Shown here: piece after piece, positions 24,928 through 34,207 of the stretch
How positions within the stretch are numbered: the stretch's first letter is position 1
Layout of the letters: every line of letters begins with the position of its first letter
Origin: Pseudomonadales bacterium
Lineage (GTDB): Bacteria; Pseudomonadota; Gammaproteobacteria; Pseudomonadales; Azotimanducaceae
Direction: 5' to 3'
Length of the DNA stretch: 64,000 bases
Assembly (NCBI GenBank): GCA_017642855.1
Contig: JAEPOO010000001.1
Coordinates: forward strand, 2,085,469-2,149,468
Translations under genes and position numbers: made by a program
The notes under the pieces: model-generated
Databases searched by the model: none
Told to the model about the DNA's origin: nothing
Seen by the model: only the letters and a program-made list of their open reading frames with translations

Positions 24928-25971
24928 ATGCAGTCAATCACTCTGAAACGTCCCGACGACTGGCACATCCATCTTCGGGACGACACTTACCTCGAAAGAA
25001 CCGTGAAAGATGCCGCCCGATACTTCGGACGTGTCCTGGTGATGCCGAATCTGATACCACCAGTTACCGACGTGAATCTTGCACGTGCTTACCGAGACAG
25101 AATTCTGGCGCACGCGCCTGACCACTTTACCCCGGTCATGGCGCTTTACCTGACTGATGCAACAACCACCGATACCGTTGTTGCTGCTTCACAATCTGGG
25201 TTTACGCCTGCGTTCAAGCTTTATCCCGCGGGCGCGACGACAAATTCCGCGTTCGGTGTGAATGCCGTTGAGGCGATGTTCCCTATTTTCGAAGCCATGC
25301 AGAAACAGGATGTCATCCTTTCCATCCACGGTGAGGTCACAGACGAAGGCGTTGATATCTTCGATCGGGAAGCCATGTTCATTGACACCATGTTGACCAG
25401 AATTGTGACGGAGTTTCCGGACCTGCGAATTATTCTGGAGCACATCACCACAAAAGAGGCCGTCCAGTTTGTTTCAGCAGCCAGTGCCAAGGTTGCCGCC
25501 ACCATTACCGTTCACCACCTGATGTACAACCGGAATGACATGCTCGTGGGCGGAATGAAACCCATTCATTACTGCCTGCCCATCCTCAAGCGCGACATTC
25601 ACCAGCAAGCATTAATTGAAGCTGCGACATCAGGTGATGCCAGTTTCTTTTTGGGCACAGATTCAGCACCTCATCCGAGACATGCGAAAGAAAGTGCCTG
25701 TGGCTGCGCCGCTGGTTGCTACACCGCCCACGCAGCCATCGAACTTTATGCGGAAGTTTTTCAAAACGAAGATGCGCTAGACAAACTGGAAGGTTTTGCC
25801 AGCGAGTATGGTGCCGACTTTTACCGCTACGAACGAAACCCGGACACCATCACTCTTGAACCCCTGGCGTGGCAGGTGGACGAGTCTCTGACCTTCGGAA
25901 GCGACGAATTGATTCCGACACGCGGTGGTGAAACGGTTCAATGGAAGGTCACTGCCGGGGAACGCTCTTGA
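24928..25971 (+). CDS. pyrC: Dihydroorotase, class II
   Basis: This 347-residue zinc amidohydrolase makes dihydroorotate in pyrimidine synthesis. Metal ligands appear as DDWHIHLRD (HxH), AFKLYPAGATTNS (carboxylated Lys), IHGEVTD, LEHITTKEA and LGTDSAPH. I chose ATG 24928 (MQSITLKRPDDWH) because family proteins begin here; the frame is open upstream to TTG 24886 and ATG 24892, and TACAAT at 24896 looks like a promoter -10 rather than coding. It overlaps rnt by four bases. Confidence 0.96.
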   Translation: MQSITLKRPDDWHIHLRDDTYLERTVKDAARYFGRVLVMPNLIPPVTDVNLARAYRDRILAHAPDHFTPVMALYLTDATTTDTVVAASQSGFTPAFKLYPAGATTNSAFGVNAVEAMFPIFEAMQKQDVILSIHGEVTDEGVDIFDREAMFIDTMLTRIVTEFPDLRIILEHITTKEAVQFVSAASAKVAATITVHHLMYNRNDMLVGGMKPIHYCLPILKRDIHQQALIEAATSGDASFFLGTDSAPHPRHAKESACGCAAGCYTAHAAIELYAEVFQNEDALDKLEGFASEYGADFYRYERNPDTITLEPLAWQVDESLTFGSDELIPTRGGETVQWKVTAGERS

Positions 25972-26591
25972 CCGAGAGCCAAAAACTCCCCATCGCCCAT
26001 CGCTTTCGTGGTTTCCTACCGGTTGTGCTTGATCTGGAAACCGGCGGCTTCAACGCAAAAACTGATGCCTTGCTGGAAAGCGCGATCGTCATTCTTGAGA
26101 TGAACGATGATGGTTTCCTTGTGCCGGGCGAACGTGTTTTTTTTAACATCGAGCCCTTTGAAGGCGCCAACATCGAACAGTCCGCCTTGGAGTTTACCGG
26201 CATCGATCCCGACCACCCTTTCAGGATGGCGGTCCCTGAGAAAGAAGCGCTTATGGAAACCTTCAAGGCCGTTCGAGCGGAAATAAGAAGAACCGGTTGC
26301 AACCGCGCCATCATCGTTGCCCACAATGCGAGCTTCGATCAGGGTTTCCTCAACGAAGCCGTGGAGCGCTGTGGTATCAAGCGCAATCCGTTTCACCCAT
26401 TTTCAGCCTTTGATACGGCAACCCTCTGTGGTCTCGCTTTTGGTCAGACGGTCCTGGCGAGAGCCTGCCAGGCTGCGGGTATCGAGTTTGACAGTGAAGA
26501 AGCGCATTCAGCCAAGTATGACTGTGACAAAACCGCCGACCTCTTCTGCGCCATCGTCAATAAGTGGCGCCAACTGGGTGGTCTGGAATAA
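25968..26591 (+). CDS. rnt: Ribonuclease T
   Basis: A 207-residue DEDDh exoribonuclease that trims tRNA 3' ends and other stable RNAs. It has VVLDLETGGFNAKTDALLE (first D-E), VAHNASFDQGF (second Asp) and EAHSAKYDCDKTADLF (His and last Asp). Aromatic and basic residues of the nucleic-acid binding segment are kept. The start TTG 25968 overlaps the pyrC stop as TTGA and gives an N-terminus like E. coli RNase T; a longer reading adds residues from within pyrC. A bidirectional terminator follows directly. Confidence 0.96.
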   Translation: MTESQKLPIAHRFRGFLPVVLDLETGGFNAKTDALLESAIVILEMNDDGFLVPGERVFFNIEPFEGANIEQSALEFTGIDPDHPFRMAVPEKEALMETFKAVRAEIRRTGCNRAIIVAHNASFDQGFLNEAVERCGIKRNPFHPFSAFDTATLCGLAFGQTVLARACQAAGIEFDSEEAHSAKYDCDKTADLFCAIVNKWRQLGGLE

Positions 26592-26635
26592 AAAAGCCCG
26601 CATCCTCGTTGAGAGAAATGCGGGCTTGTTCTTTC
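26591..26635. terminator. Intrinsic terminator between rnt and rubrerythrin
   Basis: AAGCCCGCAT (26595-26604) and ATGCGGGCTT (26619-26628) form a perfect 10-bp stem with a 14-nt loop. A run of A precedes and a T-rich tail follows, so it can end both rnt and the convergent rubrerythrin gene. Confidence 0.9.
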
Positions 26636-26645
26636 AAGCTACGAC

Positions 26646-27065
26646 TTAGCCATCCAGGCCATCAAGCGCTTTCTGGAACCGATTCGCGTGAGAGCGTTCC
26701 GCTTTAGCCAGAGTTTCCATCCAGTCAGCGATTTCATCAAAACCTTCATCTCGCGCTGTTTTCGCCATACCTGGGTACATATCAGTGTACTCATGGGTTT
26801 CACCAGCGATCGCAGCCGCCAGGTTGTCGGCCGTAGATCCAATCGGCAGCCCTGTTGCAGGGTCTCCCGTTTCTTCAAGGTACTCCAGGTGACCATGCGC
26901 GTGGCCGGTTTCACCTTCCGCGGTTGAGCGGAATACCGCAGAGACGTCGTTATAACCTTCAACATCTGCCTTCGCTGCAAAGTACAGGTAACGGCGGTTG
27001 GCCTGGGATTCACCCGCAAATGCATCTTTCAGATTCTGTTCGGTTTGGGAACCTTTCAAGCTCAT
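26646..27065 (-). CDS. Rubrerythrin-family diiron protein without rubredoxin domain
   Basis: The 139-residue four-helix ferritin-like protein has E..AF.GESQA.RRY in helix 1, [15 protein letters not shown] with metal ligands in helix 2, and E...[10 protein letters not shown] and [14 protein letters not shown] in the later helices. These give the Glu/His diiron site of rubrerythrins. The C-terminal rubredoxin Fe(Cys)4 domain of classic rubrerythrin is missing, so electrons for peroxide reduction must come from elsewhere. A good GAGGAAAA precedes the start. The neighbouring monothiol glutaredoxin is consistent with iron or redox homeostasis. Confidence 0.9.
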   Translation of the reverse strand: MSLKGSQTEQNLKDAFAGESQANRRYLYFAAKADVEGYNDVSAVFRSTAEGETGHAHGHLEYLEETGDPATGLPIGSTADNLAAAIAGETHEYTDMYPGMAKTARDEGFDEIADWMETLAKAERSHANRFQKALDGLDG

Positions 27066-27141
27066 GATTTTTCCTCGAGAGACTGATTAAGTGATTAAAG
27101 CGCCAGTATAAAGGCGCAGTTCGGATTAAGACAACCGGGTG

Positions 27142-27471
27142 TCAATCAGCAGCCGATGCTTCTGCAGCCTGCTTGATCATAGGCTGGAGTTCACCGCTCT
27201 GATACATCTCAACGATAATGTCACAGCCTCCAACCAGCTCCCCGTCAATGAAAAGCTGCGGAAACGTTGGCCAGTCTGATACTTCAGGCAGATTCGATCG
27301 AATGTCTGGATTGGCCAGAATATCGATGTAAGCGAATCGTTCGCCACAAGCCATCAGTACCTGCGTTGCCTGAGCAGAAAAACCGCACTGCGGTTGATCT
27401 GGTGATCCCTTCATATAAAGAAGGACTGGATTGTTAGCGATCTGTTCGCGAATGGTGTCGTGGATTTCCAT
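27142..27471 (-). CDS. grxD: Monothiol glutaredoxin Grx4
   Basis: A 109-residue CGFS-type glutaredoxin: KGSPDQPQCGFSAQA is the active site, WPTFPQLFIDGELVGGCDI binds glutathione. It carries and transfers [2Fe-2S] clusters, often with BolA partners. The start is ATG 27471 (MEIHDTIREQ), as in the family; an upstream open stretch overlaps argD's leader. The gene diverges from argD across 110 bases. Confidence 0.95.
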   Translation of the reverse strand: MEIHDTIREQIANNPVLLYMKGSPDQPQCGFSAQATQVLMACGERFAYIDILANPDIRSNLPEVSDWPTFPQLFIDGELVGGCDIIVEMYQSGELQPMIKQAAEASAAD

Positions 27472-27581
27472 CGTGTTTACCGTGACTTTGAAATCAGGCG
27501 CGCATTGTACCCTGTTTGCTGAGTGTTTATCATCGCCTCCTTTTGCAGGAAGTTGACCATAAGTCTTATTCAGGAGCACCC

Positions 27582-28760
27582 GTGACCAGCAAAATGACCG
27601 ATGCAATCATGCCAACTTACGGCAGAATGGAGATCGCCTTTACCGGGGGTGAAGGCGCCTGGCTGACCGATGAAAATGGCGAAAGGTATCTCGACGCACT
27701 GTCTGGGATCGCTGTGGTCGGTCTTGGCCATGCTCATCCTGCCGTTGCCCGAACCATCAACGAGCAGGCAAACGCCGTGATCCATACGTCCAACCTTTAT
27801 CGAATTCCCAAGCAGGAAGCATTAGCCGACAAACTGCGACAGATTTCCGGCATGGACAACATGTTCTTTGGTAATTCCGGCGCGGAAGCCAATGAATGCG
27901 CCATCAAGATTGCGCGACTCTATGGCAACAAACGCGACGTTGAAAACCCGAGTGTCATCGTCGCTGACGCTTCATTTCATGGCAGAACGCTGGCCACCCT
28001 GACGGCGACCGGTAACCGCAAAGTTCAGGCTGGATTTGAGCCGCTGGTCAAAGGTTTTATCCGAGTACCATTCAATGATCTCGAGGCGGTGAAACAGGTC
28101 GCAGAGCACAACAAAGAAGTTGTTGCCGTGATGGTTGAGCCGATTCAGGGTGAAGGCGGTATTCATGTTCCAGACGACGACTACCTGAAGGGTCTGCGCG
28201 AGATCTGTGACGCCAATGACTGGCTGTTAATCCTGGACGAGATTCAGACGGGCAATGCCAGAACCGGCAGCTACTTCTGCTATCAGCAACTTGGCGTCAT
28301 CCCGGATGTGGTGACCACCGCAAAAGGGCTCGGTAACGGAGTGCCTATCGGCGTATGCCTCGCGAAAGGAAAAGCCGCAGAGGTGCTTCAGCCGGGTAAC
28401 CACGGCTCAACATTTGGCGGAAACCCACTTGCCTGTGCTGTGAGCCTGACGGTCGTTGAGGAGATCGAAAAGCACAATCTGGCAGCGCGTGCGGCAGAGC
28501 TTGGTGACCGCATGAGAGGCAAGTTCCAGGAACGACTTGGTCACCTGAACAACGTAAAAGACATTCGAGGCAAAGGCCTGATGATCGGCATCGAGTTGGA
28601 TTCACCCTGCGCCGATCTGGTTGGAAAAGCCCTGGAGAAAGGCATCCTCATCAATGTAACGGTCGACAAGGTGATTCGCTTGCTTCCGCCACTGACCATC
28701 ACGGACGAGGAAGCCGACAAGATCTGTGACATGATCAGTGAGTTGGTAGAGGAAGTTTAG
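27582..28760 (+). CDS. argD: Acetylornithine/succinyldiaminopimelate aminotransferase
   Basis: A 392-residue class III PLP aminotransferase. GNSGAEANECAIKIAR binds phosphate, ILDEIQTGNARTG carries the PLP-binding Asp, and TTAKGLGNGVPIG has the Schiff-base Lys. STFGGNPLACA and the C-terminal domain are normal. The start GTG 27582 follows AGGAG with a five-base gap, better than ATG 27594 or the upstream frame. It acts in arginine and possibly lysine synthesis. It runs convergently into the PilZ-DUF1631 gene with a four-base overlap. Confidence 0.93.
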   Translation: MTSKMTDAIMPTYGRMEIAFTGGEGAWLTDENGERYLDALSGIAVVGLGHAHPAVARTINEQANAVIHTSNLYRIPKQEALADKLRQISGMDNMFFGNSGAEANECAIKIARLYGNKRDVENPSVIVADASFHGRTLATLTATGNRKVQAGFEPLVKGFIRVPFNDLEAVKQVAEHNKEVVAVMVEPIQGEGGIHVPDDDYLKGLREICDANDWLLILDEIQTGNARTGSYFCYQQLGVIPDVVTTAKGLGNGVPIGVCLAKGKAAEVLQPGNHGSTFGGNPLACAVSLTVVEEIEKHNLAARAAELGDRMRGKFQERLGHLNNVKDIRGKGLMIGIELDSPCADLVGKALEKGILINVTVDKVIRLLPPLTITDEEADKICDMISELVEEV

Positions 28761-31700
28761 TCCTCGAGCAGGGTATTGATCGGCAGTTTCTTGCCGATTC
28801 CCCAACCCTGGGCATAATCGACGCCGATTTCTTTAAGAATCTCGACGATTTCATCGTCTTCGACGTATTCAGCGATGGTCTTCTTACCCATGAAGTGCCC
28901 GATCTCGTTGATCGACTTCACAACGGCGTAATCGCTTGGGTTTTCTTTGATGTCTTTCACGAATATGCCGTCGATTTTCAAGTAATCCACCGGCAGAGAT
29001 CTGAGGTAAGAATAGGAAGACAGTCCTGTACCGAAATCATCCAGTGAAAAGCTGACACCAATAATCTTCATTTTTTCCATGAACTCAACAACGTCATCGA
29101 GACTACCGATTGCAGAAGTTTCCGTGATTTCAAAACATACTTTGGACGTCGGCAGCTTGGTACGATTGAACTGCTCCAGCACAAACTCCATAAAGTCGTC
29201 TTCCGTCAGCGAGTTGCCGGAAATGTTAATCGAGAAAGCACCAAGGTGATCCAGTTTCAGGATATTGCTGGCAATGAAATCAAAGGCGTTCCTGATGACC
29301 CAGCGGTCCACTGCCCCCATTCGGTTGAATTTTTCCGCCGCGACAATGAAGTCCTGAGGCGGTAATGGATTGTCATCCTCATCCAGCACCGTCAGCAGGA
29401 TCTCATAGTGCACATCCGGATCGTCCGGATCGATGGGTTTGATCATCTGGCAATTCAGTTCAAACCGGTTGTCATCCAGGGCTTTGTCGATGTGCGACAC
29501 AAACTCCATGATGTCCAGACGATGCTCCATTTCCGTATCGTCTTCTTTGTATTCGTGGATGCGGTCGCGCCCTGCTTCTTTCGCGGCGATACAGGCGGCA
29601 TCTGCGCTACGCATAATGCGCGCAACATTATCTGTGTCCTTGTGCAGGTAATACATGCCGCAACTTGTGGTCAGTGAGTAGACATCGTCTTCCCATTCGA
29701 AACGCATGGCTTTCACCTGGTCACTGACTTTTCTCATCAGGGACATACCCGTTTCCGAATCACATTCACTAATCAGAATGCCGAATTCGTCACCACCCAG
29801 ACGGGCGACACGGGATTCGACGTGTTCCAGGTTTTTCTCAAGCAGCTTAGCGATGTTGACCAACAGACGATCACCCGCAGAGTGACCACTGGTGTTGTTA
29901 ATGACCTTGAACTGATCGAGATCGAGATAAGCACAGAGGTGCATCTGCTCACTGGTTTTGGCACTTTCCAGGGCACTCTCTAGTTCTCGCTCAAACTCTT
30001 TTCGATTCAGGAGACCCGTCAGATCGTCGTGTGTCGCCTGGTGCGTCAGCTGGTTGTGCATGTTCTGCAACATACGGTGTGACGCCCGTTCGGTAACCGG
30101 AATATCCGATTCTTCCAGGATGCGGACCTCGCTCCTGAAAATCATCGTTGCCAGCTCTTCCACTGAAATGTCGTGGGTTTTCACCCCCCTGCGATTGACA
30201 AAAACGAAACGAGAGGCATCTTCGTTCGCCCAGGCAACGATGGAGGTTTCCCCTTGCTTCAGAAACTCCACCCAGGCGCCGACATGAAGTCGCTGCGCCC
30301 TGTCGAAGCAACGCTGCCACAAGTTGTCGCTTTCATTTTCCTCTCGAAGACGTTTCCGCTCAGCTTCCTGCTCAGTCACATCAGCAAAGCCAAGATTTTC
30401 CGCAAGCGTTTCTGACTGCAGGGACACCTTCGGCATTTCCGCGACAGAGGCATCGCCTGAGATCACTTCCCGCAATGAGTTAATCAGAGGTATACGCTGG
30501 CCAGGCTCGTAGGAAATTGAATCGAGTCCTTCTTCAATATGCCCCAGTAATTCTTCCGGACGCATGTAGTTCGGCGATGCAGCCGGATCAGCCCCCTCGT
30601 CCAGGTGCTGGAAAACCTGATCAAGTGCCTGAACGTGCTTCTGCCAGACACCGCTTTCTTCGCCTTCTCTCAGGTGCGTATTGACGAGCAGGTTACGCCA
30701 ACCCGGCATCAATAGCTTATAAAGGATTTCTGGTACCTCACGCCCAGCATATCGCTGGTCCATCTCTGAGATCACCGCACGCTGAGCATTCAGCAGGGTT
30801 TGCTGACCCTCACTGGCTTTTACCGTGCGCTGAACATTGCCTGTAAATGCACGATTCTGCCGGTCGACCAATGGCTGAAGCTTGCTCAGCGCCTGATCAA
30901 AGACCTCCGGGTCTTCGTCGTAATTGGTGTTAATTTCACGAACGATTTCATCCACCGCTCGCTTGGCGCTACCAGACTCGGCGCCACCGAGTCGTGCCAG
31001 TTGATTCACGACTTCAAGGGAGCGGTGTGGGTTTTTCTCGCTGAGAAAATCATCCTGACCCGCGGCAACCTTATCCAGGGTTAACTCCAGCTGACGGATC
31101 CAGTCTTTGGAGCTGGGCGTCAACATCGCGTCGTCTTCAATGGTATCGACCAGGTTCTCGACCACCTCGAGATTCTGCATGGTACTTGGCGATATGCGCC
31201 TGCCACCGACCAATGACGCGGTATTGAGCAATCTTTCTCGAACCGGCATTCGTCTTCCCGCGCCTTCCAGCATTTCGTCTTCGAGCGTACTCAGCAGGTC
31301 CTGAACTTCCTCAACCTCGAAAAAGTCCGTCTCATCCTCATACACTTCTTCTTCGCCGCTTTTTGAACCTACAAGTTCACGGACCGAGGTATAGATATTT
31401 CGAATCGCATCACCGACATCATCAGTGCGGCGACGCTTTGCTGGCGGCGGCTCGCCGAAGTCTTCTTCATCTTCATAGTCGTCGCGACGTCTTCTACGGC
31501 GGCGGCGAGAAGATTGAGGTTCTTTTCGTCTGCGACGACGACGGGGACGTTCTTCTTCGTAATCTTCGTACTCGTCTTCTTCGTCCTCGTCTGCTTCGTC
31601 TTCTTCAATCTCTTCAGACTCTTTTTTCGGTTTCTCGTCTTTCGGATTTTCTTTCTTGGGTTTTACTTGGGATGGCGTGATGTAGTCATCATCCAGCTCA

Positions 31701-32788
31701 GGAAAAAGGCCAGAATCTTCCAGCAGCTTGGTCGTGGCGATATAAAGTTTGCGGAAGAGCGGCAGGATGATGCTTTCATAACCCGTATAAATCTTCTGCC
31801 GAATCTCCTTATTAAGGTCTACCTTCTGAATAGCTTCGTCGAAGGCGTGAGTGAATACCGCCGTGCCCAACGGGTTTGCTTCACTATGTCCCCAACTATC
31901 AACGATCAACCCCATGCGCTGAAGAAGCTCACTCATGAACTTTTCGTACATGCGCTCACTTCGAGAGATGATGTTAGCAACGGCCAGCCAGTCTTCGAAT
32001 TCTTCGGTGTTAATTAACGAGAGCTTGACGCGCTCTTGTTGCTGCGCTTTCCGCTCTTCGTTCGCCTTACGCCTCGCTTCAAGCAGAGCATTCAGATCTC
32101 GCGGTTCATCAAATTGGTTGAGGATATCTCTGCCGAATTCCTGGCCCACCTGTTTCTTGGACTTCTCCAGTGCAGACATCGCCGCAAAGTATTCACTTTG
32201 CTCTGCGTTTGACTTGGCGTCTTTCGCAAGTTCCAGCAGCTCGTTATCCATGTAAGAAAAGATGCCGTTGATCATCTCTGGAACGACCTGGGCGGCTTCC
32301 TTACGAAGATTCGCGACAATCTTTTTGGCATCGGCAGGCTTCAGCCCGCCGGTCAAGAAAGGCGAAGAAGGGTTTGAGGGGGGCCTCGCTCCGCGCTTCT
32401 CATCACCTTGGGATTCACGCTCACCTGCCGCATGAGATGTCTCCTGCAGGACCGGTTTCAATCCGGAGAACTCACTGAGCGTGTTCAGCGCATCGTCTTC
32501 CATCCCTTCCGGAAAGTTGATACCCACACCGGTATCCATGCATCGGACGATCTTGCCTTCAAGGCGAAAGTGCTTGTCCTTGGCATCATCAGGAACACTG
32601 AAGTGAATGCCAACGGTTTCACCCTGACTAATGCCTGGCAGATTGCGTCTCGGTCGACCATTTTGCTCAACCAATAGCATTCCGCCATCACAGAAATCCT
32701 GGATCTGACACAGCCACGAACGACCGACCTGGGGGTGTACCAGGGCGTTCAGACTGACGGAGTATCTGGTGCTGGCGCGCTTGTCCAT
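28757..32788 (-). CDS. PilZ-DUF1631-GGDEF-EAL multidomain c-di-GMP protein
   Basis: The 1343-residue protein begins with a PilZ-like domain (about 1-105: RxxxR-type MDKRASTRYS, then GINFPEG). A DUF1631 region follows (about 150-365), then a charged low-complexity tract (about 376-455: Lys/Glu, then Asp/Glu, then runs of 6-8 Arg). A second DUF1631-type helical region comes next, then a GGDEF domain (RLGGDEFGI near 997) and an EAL domain. The EAL motif reads YEILLTVL near 1128, whereas DDFGTG (near 1251) and the YAQGW segment are intact. It probably links c-di-GMP binding, synthesis and/or breakdown in the cytoplasm. The I for A and T for R in EALxR leaves phosphodiesterase activity uncertain. 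Confidence 0.88.
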   Translation of the reverse strand: MDKRASTRYSVSLNALVHPQVGRSWLCQIQDFCDGGMLLVEQNGRPRRNLPGISQGETVGIHFSVPDDAKDKHFRLEGKIVRCMDTGVGINFPEGMEDDALNTLSEFSGLKPVLQETSHAAGERESQGDEKRGARPPSNPSSPFLTGGLKPADAKKIVANLRKEAAQVVPEMINGIFSYMDNELLELAKDAKSNAEQSEYFAAMSALEKSKKQVGQEFGRDILNQFDEPRDLNALLEARRKANEERKAQQQERVKLSLINTEEFEDWLAVANIISRSERMYEKFMSELLQRMGLIVDSWGHSEANPLGTAVFTHAFDEAIQKVDLNKEIRQKIYTGYESIILPLFRKLYIATTKLLEDSGLFPELDDDYITPSQVKPKKENPKDEKPKKESEEIEEDEADEDEEDEYEDYEEERPRRRRRRKEPQSSRRRRRRRRDDYEDEEDFGEPPPAKRRRTDDVGDAIRNIYTSVRELVGSKSGEEEVYEDETDFFEVEEVQDLLSTLEDEMLEGAGRRMPVRERLLNTASLVGGRRISPSTMQNLEVVENLVDTIEDDAMLTPSSKDWIRQLELTLDKVAAGQDDFLSEKNPHRSLEVVNQLARLGGAESGSAKRAVDEIVREINTNYDEDPEVFDQALSKLQPLVDRQNRAFTGNVQRTVKASEGQQTLLNAQRAVISEMDQRYAGREVPEILYKLLMPGWRNLLVNTHLREGEESGVWQKHVQALDQVFQHLDEGADPAASPNYMRPEELLGHIEEGLDSISYEPGQRIPLINSLREVISGDASVAEMPKVSLQSETLAENLGFADVTEQEAERKRLREENESDNLWQRCFDRAQRLHVGAWVEFLKQGETSIVAWANEDASRFVFVNRRGVKTHDISVEELATMIFRSEVRILEESDIPVTERASHRMLQNMHNQLTHQATHDDLTGLLNRKEFERELESALESAKTSEQMHLCAYLDLDQFKVINNTSGHSAGDRLLVNIAKLLEKNLEHVESRVARLGGDEFGILISECDSETGMSLMRKVSDQVKAMRFEWEDDVYSLTTSCGMYYLHKDTDNVARIMRSADAACIAAKEAGRDRIHEYKEDDTEMEHRLDIMEFVSHIDKALDDNRFELNCQMIKPIDPDDPDVHYEILLTVLDEDDNPLPPQDFIVAAEKFNRMGAVDRWVIRNAFDFIASNILKLDHLGAFSINISGNSLTEDDFMEFVLEQFNRTKLPTSKVCFEITETSAIGSLDDVVEFMEKMKIIGVSFSLDDFGTGLSSYSYLRSLPVDYLKIDGIFVKDIKENPSDYAVVKSINEIGHFMGKKTIAEYVEDDEIVEILKEIGVDYAQGWGIGKKLPINTLLED

Positions 32789-32886
32789 ACTTGCTACAAG
32801 TTAAGAGGGCCATATGATAGCAAGAGCCAGCGAACATAGTGTAGCCCTGCTTGAGGCGCACGATCGAGAGGACGATTCAGGTGGGT

Positions 32887-34005
32887 TCAGCCGGGGTTGG
32901 AGAGGCTCGTTACCTCACCATTAGCGACAACCATTCTATTTCGCCCGGTACGCTTCGCATCGTAAAGCGCTCTGTCTGCACGATCCAGCATCTGCTGGAT
33001 CGTGTCACCTTGACGGTATTCCGTGATACCGACAGAAACGGTGACACGATAGCGCGGTTCAGCACGTGTCACGTGCATATCTCGCAACCCTGCGACGAGA
33101 CGCTCAGCGCCGCGAACGGCGTCTCTCTCGCCGGTGCCGGCAAATACCAGTACAAATTCCTCACCACCCATTCTCGCGACACAATCCACTTCACGAACGA
33201 CGTGTTCCGCGACCCGGGCAAAGCTGCGCAGCACGTCATCTCCGGTTGCGTGCCCGAATCGATCATTCACTTTCTTAAAATAATCCAGATCCACATAGCA
33301 AACAGAAAATACATCGTTCTTTCTATCTGCCATGGCTTTTTCTCGAGCGAGCATGTCCAACAGGTACCTACGATTGTAGACGCCGGTGAGCTCATCACGA
33401 ACTGCGAGCTCCTTGATCTGCTCCAGTGCTTTGCCAAGTTCGACGTTCTTATCTGAGATCACAGTTTCAATCACGTTACGTTCGAACTGGTACAAAGCAG
33501 GACCGAAGACGAGAACCAACGCAAAGGCGATGATCAGCACAATTTCTGTGACCCATCCCAGCGCGTCCACATTCGTCAGATAAACCACACTCAGCATGTA
33601 AATCAGCAAACCGTAGCAGGCGACAAAAATCTGTTGTGAACGGGTAAGCCGGTTGGCGCCCATGACAACCATGGCAAGCCCGGAGAGTAGAACGACAGCT
33701 TTTAGATCCAGCGCGAAATGTGAGGTGATCACGACAACGGTCAGTGCCCAGATCATTTGCGCCACGGCCATATCTGGATCTTCCAGAGAAAGATTCCACT
33801 CAACCCCGATAAGCAGCGCCAGAAAAACGAAGCCTGCAATGGCAACAGAAGACAGCGCGAACAGCTCAGTGGGGCTGATGTTCATATGGCCAATGGACAA
33901 CACCGTCCAGCAAACCATCAGATGAATAAAGATCCCCGTGCCCAGCGTTGCCACTCGATGGATTCGCGCTTTCTGCTGGCTGTTGACATCGTCGATGGTT
34001 GCCAT
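32887..34005 (-). CDS. Membrane diguanylate cyclase
   Basis: The 372-residue protein has six hydrophobic helices (about 15-180) in a compact membrane sensor, a short coiled-coil linker (SDKNVELGKALEQIKELAVRDELTGVYNRRYL), and a GGDEF domain. The active motif is RMGGEEFVLVF, a functional GGEEF variant. The allosteric I-site RxxD is not evident five residues before. I chose ATG 34005 with AGGGTGA about eight bases upstream over the longer reading. It follows 98 bases before the PilZ-DUF1631 gene in the direction of transcription, so the two c-di-GMP genes may share a transcript. Confidence 0.9.
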   Translation of the reverse strand: MATIDDVNSQQKARIHRVATLGTGIFIHLMVCWTVLSIGHMNISPTELFALSSVAIAGFVFLALLIGVEWNLSLEDPDMAVAQMIWALTVVVITSHFALDLKAVVLLSGLAMVVMGANRLTRSQQIFVACYGLLIYMLSVVYLTNVDALGWVTEIVLIIAFALVLVFGPALYQFERNVIETVISDKNVELGKALEQIKELAVRDELTGVYNRRYLLDMLAREKAMADRKNDVFSVCYVDLDYFKKVNDRFGHATGDDVLRSFARVAEHVVREVDCVARMGGEEFVLVFAGTGERDAVRGAERLVAGLRDMHVTRAEPRYRVTVSVGITEYRQGDTIQQMLDRADRALYDAKRTGRNRMVVANGEVTSLSNPG

Positions 34006-34166
34006 AGGCTGATCACCCTGTCTGCAACCCAAGTTTAGGCCTCTAAACCCACCGTTTATCGAGAAATTCGCGGAACTATGTAAGGGTTTTGTAACGCTTC
34101 ACAGGGGTTCGGTAGGTTCACGCGCTGAGGCGAGCCGTGTTCCAGACTATTCATACCGTTGGATTC

Positions 34167-34204
34167 TGCCCGCGCCACAGGCGTGCTACCTGCGGCGATG
34201 GGCA
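34167..34204. repeat. Long imperfect hairpin just after glpK
   Basis: The sequence TGCCC...GGGCA encloses CGCC/GGCG and CAGG/CCTG stems with a 7-nt loop (34182-34188), interrupted by single mismatches. The 38-nt hairpin starts four bases beyond the glpK stop. There is no U-run on the minus strand, so it is a stabilising 3' hairpin, a Rho-dependent end or a REP-like palindrome rather than a standard intrinsic terminator. Confidence 0.6.
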
Positions 34205-34207
34205 TGC

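Noticed and set aside
31369..31608. Lys/Thr-rich minus-strand reading frame of 79 codons
   Set aside because: It is an alternate frame of the charged tract of the DUF1631 protein on the same strand; its composition simply mirrors the GAA/GAC/CGT repeats.
34033..34207. Possible tRNA or small RNA gene between the cyclase and glpK
   Set aside because: No tRNA arms or GTTCRA T-loop in a cloverleaf were found; only a single hairpin next to the glpK stop is supported.
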